This document shows positions 53,668-60,094 of a DNA stretch of 60,094 bases, piece by piece. The notes below the pieces were generated by a model. It saw nothing but the letters and a program-made list of their open reading frames with translations. It did no database searches and was not told the DNA's origin. Source of the stretch: Flavobacteriaceae bacterium (GTDB lineage Bacteria; Bacteroidota; Bacteroidia; Flavobacteriales; Flavobacteriaceae); the NCBI GenBank assembly GCA_021648755.1, contig JAKISG010000012.1, forward strand, positions 1 through 60,094, read 5' to 3'. Within the stretch, counting starts at the first letter, position 1, and each line of letters opens with the position of its first letter. A program made the translations under genes and the position numbers.

Positions 53668-54942
53668 TTACACAAACATTTTTTGTAACAATCCTTTTTT
53701 AAATATTACTGATTGCTCAATTTGATTGGCAATGTTTTCTATGGATTTGTCTATGGATGATAGGAAAGTGGCTATTTTTTGTTGTTCTTCATTGCTTGGA
53801 TATGGGATTTTTTCATTTTGATATTCAGAAATCCAATATCTTTTATGCTCTGCAAGTGGAAATTTAATTGTTTTCATTACTTCAAAAATAAATTTGATAT
53901 TTACATCCTCATTTACTGGAATTAACATTTTCATTGCTGATGATTTTGCCTTAAAAGGAAAATCTACAAACTTAAATGCAGTTGTGAAATCATCAAAAAT
54001 AATAGTGGGTAAGTTGTCTTTAAAGATTCCTTCTGTTTCATTTGAATATCCTAATAAAAATGTTTTTCCTGCTGTCAAAACAGGTATTTCATATTCATCT
54101 TTGTACTCAGTACTTGAAACTAAGAATCTTGTTGGTTGTAAATAGTCTAATACCTCTCCCAACTTCTTCACTTCCCAATCTGGAAAATCAGTACTATCCT
54201 CTTGTTTAAAGCGTAAATGTCTTGAACACGATTTATTTGATTTCGGAAATACAGGATTTTTTTTATTGCTACCATCAAAATCTTGTCCATCTTGTAATCT
54301 TTTTAATCCTGTTTCAGACAATGGGCGAGCAAATAGTCCCTGCATTACGCCTTTTTTGTATTGCTCTAATTCGGTTTTCTTTTTTTGTAGTAGGTTGATG
54401 CGTTTGTCCACTGCGGTTAGGAAGGTGGCTATTTTGGTTTGTTCGGGTAGGGATGGGATGTTTACTGATAAAGTTGCTAATTGACTTGCGTACAAATGAA
54501 CAACTGAAATTCCTTGAGAAAGTCTTGCTATTTTTTTCTTTTTAGCATTATTTAAATAATACGATAAAAATATTCCGTTAATTTCAGATTTAATTATGTT
54601 TAAATCTCCACCTAATGCAATACCTGATTTTAAAACGCAAGATGCAGTAGCAATATCAATTTGAGTTTCACCTGATGCAGGAATAATAACATCATTTTCT
54701 TCACTTAAAACAAGAGTGTTAATATCAAGATTCGTTTTTGAAACAATATCATCTATAACTTCTGAATAAACCGTGTATAATTCACCATATCTTATACATT
54801 CAGTTGCTCCATCTTTATGAATTTGAGACTTTGTAATTCCTTTTCCTTTACTAAAAGTTGCAATTGAACCAAGTTTATCAGGATTCCACTCCTCCGAAAA
54901 CTCCGAAAACCGTAATTGTGGTATTAATTTTAGTTCTGCCAT
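53668..54942 (-). CDS. hsdS: Type I restriction specificity subunit HsdS
   Basis: The 424-residue protein has the two-half HsdS layout. Target recognition domain 1 covers about residues 20-150. The first conserved helical spacer (LPSLPEQTKIATFLTAVDKR) is near residue 165. Target recognition domain 2 covers about 235-370. The second spacer (EEQQKIATFLSSIDKSIENI) is near the end. The repeated TKIATFL/QKIATFL helices would hold the two HsdM subunits. It overlaps the Bro-N gene by one base (TAATG). The target sequence cannot be predicted from sequence alone. Confidence 0.94.
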   Translation of the reverse strand: MAELKLIPQLRFSEFSEEWNPDKLGSIATFSKGKGITKSQIHKDGATECIRYGELYTVYSEVIDDIVSKTNLDINTLVLSEENDVIIPASGETQIDIATASCVLKSGIALGGDLNIIKSEINGIFLSYYLNNAKKKKIARLSQGISVVHLYASQLATLSVNIPSLPEQTKIATFLTAVDKRINLLQKKKTELEQYKKGVMQGLFARPLSETGLKRLQDGQDFDGSNKKNPVFPKSNKSCSRHLRFKQEDSTDFPDWEVKKLGEVLDYLQPTRFLVSSTEYKDEYEIPVLTAGKTFLLGYSNETEGIFKDNLPTIIFDDFTTAFKFVDFPFKAKSSAMKMLIPVNEDVNIKFIFEVMKTIKFPLAEHKRYWISEYQNEKIPYPSNEEQQKIATFLSSIDKSIENIANQIEQSVIFKKGLLQKMFV

Positions 54943-55787
54943 TATTTTTCTTTTTTCGGCTTTAGTTTATTCTTTTCGCCCAAAATGGCTTTCGCATTTA
55001 GTGGGCTTATCACTTTTTTACCTGTTCGGCTTTCTAATTCTTGTCGTGCTACTTTGGCTACATTACCGCCTTGTTTGGCTACGGTTTTACTTTCTGTAAA
55101 GTTTTTGGGTTGTACAGCATCAGATATATCTTTGGCAGATGCTTCTGCAAGCATATTGAGTATCAATTCTGTATTGGTCATATTGTCTCGCAGGTTTTCT
55201 TTTTTTAAACCTTTGAGTATTTTGTATTCCTTGGTGGTTTTATCTGCCCAAGCCTTGGTTATAATATTGGTTAATGTTGCAAATTGTACGCCTTCTTTTA
55301 AACCTCTTTTTTTCCATTCGTCTGTCAGTTCTTTACGTATTTCTATACTTTTTAAGCGTTGGTTTATCCAATTTTCAGAATAGCCTAATTCTAAATATTG
55401 CTGTAATGCTCTATCAATGCTTATTTCTGGGTCTTGCATTTCATCCAATCGTTCTGCTGCTATTTGTGCCAACCATAGTTTAAAAGGTTCTGCTTTTTTT
55501 GACGGTATAGATTGTATGAGCCTGAATAGTTGCTCTGTGTCTGCTACGTCAGTTGTATAGGATTTTCCATCTGAAGATTTCATTTTCAGATGTCCGATTT
55601 TTTCGGACAACTCACTACCTTCCTTTTTTAGTTTTGCTTTTAAGTCGCTCCAATATTTTCTTGGACGTTTACTATCAGTCAAAATAGCAATGACATCTAC
55701 AATAGAGATAAACCATTTTTCAGCATCAGCATCCCAATGAGTTCTTACCTTGCTTTCTTCAAATAATTGAATTTTGTCCTTATTCAT
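54942..55787 (-). CDS. Bro-N domain protein inside the hsd operon
   Basis: The 281-residue protein begins with a Bro-N-like DNA-binding domain (FEESKVRTHWDADAEKWFIS, then RPRKYWSDLKAKLKKEGSEL). A helical middle (SKKAEPFKLWLAQIAAERLD) and a C-terminal KGLKKENLRDNMTNTELILN region follow, as in DinD-like and phage antirepressor proteins. The end is basic. It lies between hsdM and hsdS, 53 bases behind hsdM, and its stop overlaps the hsdS start. It could regulate or protect the restriction system. That role is inference from context. Confidence 0.85.
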   Translation of the reverse strand: MNKDKIQLFEESKVRTHWDADAEKWFISIVDVIAILTDSKRPRKYWSDLKAKLKKEGSELSEKIGHLKMKSSDGKSYTTDVADTEQLFRLIQSIPSKKAEPFKLWLAQIAAERLDEMQDPEISIDRALQQYLELGYSENWINQRLKSIEIRKELTDEWKKRGLKEGVQFATLTNIITKAWADKTTKEYKILKGLKKENLRDNMTNTELILNMLAEASAKDISDAVQPKNFTESKTVAKQGGNVAKVARQELESRTGKKVISPLNAKAILGEKNKLKPKKEK

Positions 55788-55840
55788 TGTATTGGTGTTT
55801 TAATTTATGCAAGTAGTACTTGCACAAATACAGTGTTTTT

Positions 55841-57412
55841 CTAAAATGGTGTATCAATCCCTAATTCTTTACAAAAACCTGCAATCTCTTTATTTACTGC
55901 TTGCAAATCGACATCTAACTGTTTTAAATTGGTAGAAACCGTTGCCAAATCAATAGGTTCTTCTTCTTCAAAGGTATCTACATATCTTGGTATGTTTAGG
56001 TTGTAATCGTTTTGGGCTATTTCGGCAAGTGTGGCTACATAACTATATTTGTCTTTTGTTTCACGGTTTCGGTAGGTGTTTATAATGTTTTCTACATCTT
56101 CATCTCGCAATTCATTTTGGTTTCCTTTTTTTACAAAATGGTCTTTTCCGCTGGCATCTATAAATACGATATTGTCATCTACTTTTCGACATTTTTTAAA
56201 TACCAAAATGCTTGTAGGAATACTTGTACCGTAAAAAATATTGGCAGGTAAACCAATAACAGCATCTAAATAGTTGAGTTCACTAATTAGGTATTTACGT
56301 ATTACGCCTTCTGCTGCACCTCTAAACAAAACTCCGTGTGGCAGTACAGTTGCCATTATACCATTATCTGCCAATTGGTGAATCATATGTTGTACAAAAG
56401 CATAATCGGCTTTTGTTTTTGGTGCTATTCGTCCGTATTGGCTAAACCGTTCGTCTGTACTATTTAGTGGGTTGGTGTTTCCTTTCCAATGTGCAGAAAA
56501 TGGCGGATTGGCAACTACGGCTTCAAAACGTTTTTCTAAATGTTGTGGATTTTCAAGCGTATCTTCTTGTTGTATGTCAAACTTACGGAAATGAATATCG
56601 TGTAATATCATATTCATTCGTGCCAAGTTGTAAGTAGTACGGTTTAGTTCTTGTCCATAAAACTCGCTTACATCTTCAACTTCTCTGGCTACACGCAACA
56701 GCAAAGAACCTGAGCCACAAGTTGGGTCATAAACAGATTTTAGTTTGGTTTTGCCTGTTGTTACTATTTTTGCTAATATTTTAGAAACTTGTTGTGGTGT
56801 ATAAAATTCTCCTGCACTTTTTCCTGCTCCTGCGGCAAATTTTGCAATCAAATATTCGTAAGCATCACCCAAAACATCTGCTTCTAAATCTTCTAATTTA
56901 AAATCTATTTTATCGAGATGATTTAAGATTTTTACAATGACTTCATTTCTTGCTCCTACGGTTCTACCTATTTTAGTGGAAGTCAAATCCAAATCTTCAA
57001 ACAAGGCGTTAAAATCTTCTTCCGATTCTGTTCCCATTGTGCTTTGCTCAATATGGTTCATTACGGCTTGTAAATCTTCTATAATGTAGTTGCTTTCGCT
57101 TTCTGTATCTGCATTTCCTTTTTTGGCTAATACAGAAAAGAGTTCTTTGGGTTCTAAAAAGTAACCTAATTTCAGTAAGGATTCTTCTTTTATGGCTTCT
57201 AATGTTTCTTGGTCGGTTACTTCTTTATAGTCGGTTACTTGTTCGCCTTCCAACAGTCTGTTAGCGTATAATAATTGCTTTTCACTCAAATATTTGTAGA
57301 AAATAAACCCAAGAATATAATCTCTATAATCATCTGCACTTATTTTTCCTCTCAATAGGTTTGCTATTCCCCAAAGTTGGGCTTTTAATATTCTTTTCTG
57401 TTCGTCTGACAT
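55841..57412 (-). CDS. hsdM: Type I restriction methyltransferase subunit HsdM
   Basis: The 523-residue N6-adenine methyltransferase has the HsdM N-terminal domain (QLWGIANLLRGKISADDYRD) and the SAM-binding motif I in a YDPTCGSGSLLLRVARE segment near residue 235. The catalytic NPPF motif lies in VVANPPFSAHW near residue 310. GRTVGARNEVIVKILNHLDK and GEFYTPQQVSKILAKI are also family-typical. It methylates adenine in the site chosen by HsdS. It is the first gene of the operon. Confidence 0.96.
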   Translation of the reverse strand: MSDEQKRILKAQLWGIANLLRGKISADDYRDYILGFIFYKYLSEKQLLYANRLLEGEQVTDYKEVTDQETLEAIKEESLLKLGYFLEPKELFSVLAKKGNADTESESNYIIEDLQAVMNHIEQSTMGTESEEDFNALFEDLDLTSTKIGRTVGARNEVIVKILNHLDKIDFKLEDLEADVLGDAYEYLIAKFAAGAGKSAGEFYTPQQVSKILAKIVTTGKTKLKSVYDPTCGSGSLLLRVAREVEDVSEFYGQELNRTTYNLARMNMILHDIHFRKFDIQQEDTLENPQHLEKRFEAVVANPPFSAHWKGNTNPLNSTDERFSQYGRIAPKTKADYAFVQHMIHQLADNGIMATVLPHGVLFRGAAEGVIRKYLISELNYLDAVIGLPANIFYGTSIPTSILVFKKCRKVDDNIVFIDASGKDHFVKKGNQNELRDEDVENIINTYRNRETKDKYSYVATLAEIAQNDYNLNIPRYVDTFEEEEPIDLATVSTNLKQLDVDLQAVNKEIAGFCKELGIDTPF

Positions 57413-57490
57413 TTAATTCTTTTCTGTTTTTTTAATAAGTTCCAAATTTACATTTTTTGCTACGATTAACAAGCAAATAAAGTCATGCAT

Positions 57491-57658
57491 ATGGCTGCAA
57501 TTGCTTATAATATTAAGAAATATCTAAAATTTATTAGTAAAACTGTACAAACCAACAAGCAAAGACTTGTTTTTTACTTAAATCAAATAAAAGGTGAAAT
57601 ATTAGAACAAATAAACACTTGTAAAGAACTTAAAAATTTGGAATTTACCTCATTTTAA
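57491..57658 (+). pseudogene. Transposase C-terminal fragment (DDE type)
   Basis: A 55-codon frame starting MAAIAYNIKKYLKFISKTVQ and ending INTCKELKNLEFTSF is the tail of a DDE transposase, probably of the IS1182 or IS4 type, judged from the TAYNIKK-like helix. The catalytic part is missing. Most of it lies in the long direct repeat, and its twin at 46764-46867 is even shorter. It stands between hsdM and the beta-lactamase-like module. Confidence 0.65.
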
Positions 57659-57734
57659 AAATTGAGTTTATCCTAAAAATCGCTTAAATCAATTATTCTT
57701 GACCGATTTTATGTCTCTTGCGCAACGATTACCA
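57552..57734 (+). repeat. Long direct repeat, right copy
   Basis: This copy differs from 46761-46941 by two substitutions and an extra CG near 57705. It ends at the border of the beta-lactamase-like module exactly as the left copy ends at the border of the ATP-grasp module. Confidence 0.92.
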
Positions 57735-57736
57735 TT

Positions 57737-58941
57737 GTTGTCAGTAGTTTTATTCCGTTACTATTTCCATTAATTTGTTCGCTACTGCTTCAGCAGGAAA
57801 CTTTTCATTTATAGAGATAGCCATTATTATTTTAGACTTAATGTCAAATATAAGTATTGCTCTGTAGTTTTCATTACCTCCACTATGTCCAATCCAAATA
57901 TTGTCTGTATTGTTAAATCCCTTAAAATTGTATAACATAATTCCATTTCCATAAAATTGACCTTTGTCAAACATTGGATATAAATCTTTCATCATAGCGT
58001 GTACCATTTCAATAGGAATTATTTTTCCTGCCAACAATGAACTCAAAAAAACTGCCATATCTTTTGAATTGCTTATGATATTTCCCGCTCCCAAAGGCCC
58101 TGAAGAATTTTTAGGTATAACTGTATCATTGTTATGAGCCAATGCTAAATTCGCAGGCATATTTTCAGGTGCTACTTTTAAAGTTTTTAAATTTAAAGGC
58201 ACGGTAATTCTTTCTTTAACGACTTGTCCAAATGTCTTTGATTCTATTTTTTCTGTTATTAGAGCCAACAATAGATATCCAGTATTCGTGTACGACCAGT
58301 ATTTCCCTGGCTTAAACAAGTTTTTATGATTTTTAGAAACTTCCAGAAGTTCATTAGGGTTATAGTGTTTGTTGCTGTAGTGAAGAGTAGAATCCGCTTG
58401 GAAACTATAAATTCCGTTTGTATGATTAAGTAACTGTTCTATTGTTATTTTTTTTGAATTTTGAATATCAGGATACCATTTAGAAAGTTTATCATCAAAA
58501 GAAAGTTTGCTTTCTAAAACTAATTGATGAATGATAGTACTGGTTACTAATTTACCTACACTCAGCCAATTGAATACGGATAGACTATCGATAATTATGT
58601 TATCTGGTTTAGATATAAACCCTCTATTTGTCTCCCAAATCCCTTTTTCGGGAATTAGTATGGTTGCTGTAATTCCTGCAACATTATGTTTTTCAAATAG
58701 TTCGTCAATTTTTTGGTTTAATTTTATCGTTAAAGAATCTTCTAAATTTTTGTCCAAAATATATTCCGTAGATTTTGGAAGAATCTCAATGTTTGGTTGT
58801 TGATATTTGGGTGCTCCTTTGTATTTATTTTGAGCAAGTATCGTCGCGGACGAACAAGAAAAAAGCATTAGTCCGATTAAAAGTCTAAGTATTACATTTA
58901 ATTTTTTCATTTCGCACGGTTTGTTTTAAATTACTGACAAC
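57737..58941 (-). mobile_element. Cassette-like module C (serine hydrolase), bounded by GTTGTCAGTA inverted repeat
   Basis: GTTGTCAGTA followed by GT stands at 57737-57748, two bases from the stop codon. The inverted copy followed by AT stands at 58941-58930, about 20 bases before the start codon. Confidence 0.72.
57750..58910 (-). CDS. Class C beta-lactamase-like serine hydrolase, lipoprotein
   Basis: The 386-residue protein has a lipoprotein-like signal (LMLFSCSSA) and the serine beta-lactamase/DD-peptidase fold. The nucleophile Ser-x-x-Lys appears as SVGK in FNWLSVGKLVTSTI. YTNTGY gives the Tyr-x-Asn motif, and a GHSGG segment near the end gives the third motif. Members hydrolyse D-amino-acid peptides, esters or beta-lactams, and a resistance role cannot be concluded. 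The gene completely fills a cassette-like unit and has no visible promoter of its own. Confidence 0.9.
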   Translation of the reverse strand: MKKLNVILRLLIGLMLFSCSSATILAQNKYKGAPKYQQPNIEILPKSTEYILDKNLEDSLTIKLNQKIDELFEKHNVAGITATILIPEKGIWETNRGFISKPDNIIIDSLSVFNWLSVGKLVTSTIIHQLVLESKLSFDDKLSKWYPDIQNSKKITIEQLLNHTNGIYSFQADSTLHYSNKHYNPNELLEVSKNHKNLFKPGKYWSYTNTGYLLLALITEKIESKTFGQVVKERITVPLNLKTLKVAPENMPANLALAHNNDTVIPKNSSGPLGAGNIISNSKDMAVFLSSLLAGKIIPIEMVHAMMKDLYPMFDKGQFYGNGIMLYNFKGFNNTDNIWIGHSGGNENYRAILIFDIKSKIIMAISINEKFPAEAVANKLMEIVTE

Positions 58942-59125
58942 GGCTACAATAAGAACAGTAATGGTTTAAAATGCTCTTACTTTGAAGTTATAAAAATAGC
59001 ACAATTTTTTTGAATTTTATCATTTGAAAAACTAAAAGTCAAAATTTGAAAAAATTTTGCGGACTTCGCTTCACAAAACAATCTTTGGGTTAAGCAATTA
59101 GCCATTATTGTTTTTATTGATTGTT
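58939..59125. repeat. attC-like imperfect palindrome between modules C and D (187 bp)
   Basis: The start (AACGGCTACAATAAGAACAG, then TAATGG) and the reverse complement of the end (AACAATCAATAAAAACAATA, then ATGG) pair over about 26 bases. The interior has a conserved AT-rich part (TAAGTTATAAAA-like) that recurs behind module D. No gene lies inside. Confidence 0.65.
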
Positions 59126-59917
59126 ACCTGCCGTATTTTTTCTTACTATTTTAAATCTTTTTTCAGAAGTATTCATAATTATTACACCATTAATTGCTCT
59201 TGTTCCATATAGATATGCTGATTTTTCCTTTGTTAAATAAACAATATTGTACGTTTCAACTAATAATAAATTCTTTAAAATACTCTTATTTTTTATAGGA
59301 TAACCATTTACAACTATTAATGGTTCTGGATTTCCAATATAACCATCTCTAATTCTTATTTTTACATTCGGATTTGATGTTGATATTTGAGTTCCAAAAT
59401 TTTCATTTTTACTTGTATCAACCTTGTATTTTAGGACTTTAAAAATTAAAGAATCGACATATTTATATAGTTTTTCATCTGTTAACTTGTCAAATCTCAT
59501 TAAATTCAGTTGTTTTATATTCCTTTTCCTTTTTACTTTCCTTTGTTTGTTATTTGAAATAATTCTGAATTTGTCAATCAAATTTTTGGCAAGATAAATT
59601 TCAAGTACTTGACCAAAATCCGTTTTTTTTATTTTTATTTTTTCTTTTTCGTTAAACTGGATTACTCGTCCAGGCTCTGAACAGTTATGAACCTTTTTTG
59701 TTTTAAGTTTCCGATTTTTAATTTCCCAAATTATTTGATTACAACTTTTAATAGAAACAAAAAATTCATTTTTATAAAAATTAATAGTATCGCTTAATTG
59801 GAATAGATCATTATCATTAGAAGTTTTCCATTTTCCGTTTAATTCTGATTTTTTTATTTGACCAAACAGAGATATTTGAAGAAGTAAAAATAATATTGTA
59901 ATTTTTTTTATTCCCAT
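59114..59917 (-). CDS. Secreted protein with TonB-plug-like C-terminal segment
   Basis: The 267-residue protein has a signal peptide ending near SLFGQ and an N-terminal beta-rich domain of lipocalin-like appearance (LNGKWKTSNDNDLFQLSD). The C-terminal part, PEPLIVVNGYPIKNKSILKN followed by an AYLYGTRAINGVIIM segment, strongly resembles the plug of SusC-type TonB receptors. The protein ends there without a barrel. The last residues NTAGNNQ are encoded by the module-boundary repeat. The function is unknown. It may be a soluble partner or regulator derived from a receptor. Confidence 0.7.
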   Translation of the reverse strand: MGIKKITILFLLLQISLFGQIKKSELNGKWKTSNDNDLFQLSDTINFYKNEFFVSIKSCNQIIWEIKNRKLKTKKVHNCSEPGRVIQFNEKEKIKIKKTDFGQVLEIYLAKNLIDKFRIISNNKQRKVKRKRNIKQLNLMRFDKLTDEKLYKYVDSLIFKVLKYKVDTSKNENFGTQISTSNPNVKIRIRDGYIGNPEPLIVVNGYPIKNKSILKNLLLVETYNIVYLTKEKSAYLYGTRAINGVIIMNTSEKRFKIVRKNTAGNNQ

Positions 59918-59971
59918 ATTTATTGCGTTAAGTTCTTAAATTCAGGCATTTATTTTTTTATGGCAGGTAAC
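59123..59971 (-). mobile_element. Cassette-like module D, bounded by GTTACCTGCC inverted repeat
   Basis: GTTACCTGCC followed by GT stands at 59123-59134 within the last codons of the gene. The inverted copy followed by AT stands at 59971-59960, about 45 bases upstream of the start codon. Confidence 0.72.
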
Positions 59972-60094
59972 GCCAAGTATAAGTGAAGTAATGGTTAAAG
60001 AAGCACTTATTATTAAGTTATAAAATTAGTAAAATTTTTTGAATTTTACTACTAATTCATAATAAAAAAGGAAAATTTAAAAAATTTTATGGGC
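59969..60094. repeat. Start of a further attC-like spacer, cut by the window end
   Basis: AACGCCAAGTATAAGTGAAG and the following GTAATGGTTAAAG resemble the start of the spacer at 58939, including the later TAAGTTATAAAA and TTTTTTGAATTTTA parts. The partner end lies beyond the window, so at least one more module is expected there. Confidence 0.6.

Noticed and set aside
57750..58910. Antibiotic-resistance beta-lactamase
   Set aside because: The Ser-x-x-Lys, Tyr-x-Asn and His-Ser-Gly motifs show only the wider serine hydrolase/DD-peptidase family; nothing in the sequence proves beta-lactam hydrolysis.
46936..59971. Classical integron with intI gene and standard attC sites
   Set aside because: No tyrosine recombinase gene is in the window and the GTT-N7 boxes do not fit the GTTRRRY and RYYYAAC cores, so only an integron-like arrangement is claimed.

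Overview
The window is an AT-rich chromosomal segment of a Bacteroidota bacterium, most likely a Flavobacteriaceae member. The evidence is the gene set (DUF4834, DUF4294 and MuiA-type proteins, a YfhO-like membrane protein, a DnaE with an N-terminal proofreading domain, a SusC-style TonB-dependent receptor) and the -7 promoter boxes of the TAnnTTTG type without clear Shine-Dalgarno sequences. No rRNA, tRNA, CRISPR array or replication origin was seen.

Layout. Positions 1-17100 are ordinary core genome: the end of an AraC regulator, then pirin, YceI and nitroreductase genes in a row; rsmE with two partners; DUF4834 and YfhO; a MuiA-like gene; dnaE; and menC. From 17100 to 20230 lies a small accessory patch. 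It holds a predicted zincin metalloprotease effector whose stop codon overlaps the start of a small lipoprotein gene (a candidate toxin and immunity pair), a truncated second lipoprotein and IS-end-like repeats. The effector is separated from menC by a possible invertible promoter segment. From 20230 to 43820 the core resumes: a TSUP exporter, tag, a UDP-sugar epimerase plus dehydrogenase pair, a TonB receptor, dps, gamma- and beta-carbonic anhydrases, a SulP transporter with a divergent TetR regulator, an M42 peptidase, a lipoprotein peptide deformylase, a BaiN-like flavoprotein, a very large outer-membrane protein and a NUDIX/winged-helix regulator. Several genes carry simple-sequence or short tandem repeats at or in their 5' ends.

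From 43820 to the end the window is a defence and mobile-gene island. It begins with decayed remains of a type III methyltransferase fused to a Hint-domain end and a broken AbiE toxin-antitoxin pair. A complete-looking type I restriction-modification operon (hsdM, Bro-N gene, hsdS, GxxExxY gene, REP-associated transposase, hsdR) follows, bracketed by a 182-bp direct repeat that carries a transposase tail.

The most unusual structure is a set of four gene modules (ATP-grasp; Panacea antitoxin plus MazF-like toxin; class C beta-lactamase-like hydrolase; an unknown secreted protein). Each module is bounded by its own 10-bp inverted repeat of the form GTT-N7. N7 is identical at both ends of a module and different between modules, and it is always followed by GT on the 3' side of the gene and AT on the 5' side. 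Where two modules abut, the spacer is an imperfect palindrome starting with AAC and ending with GTT. This resembles integron gene cassettes and attC sites, but the boxes do not fit the classical GTTRRRY core and no integrase is present in the window.
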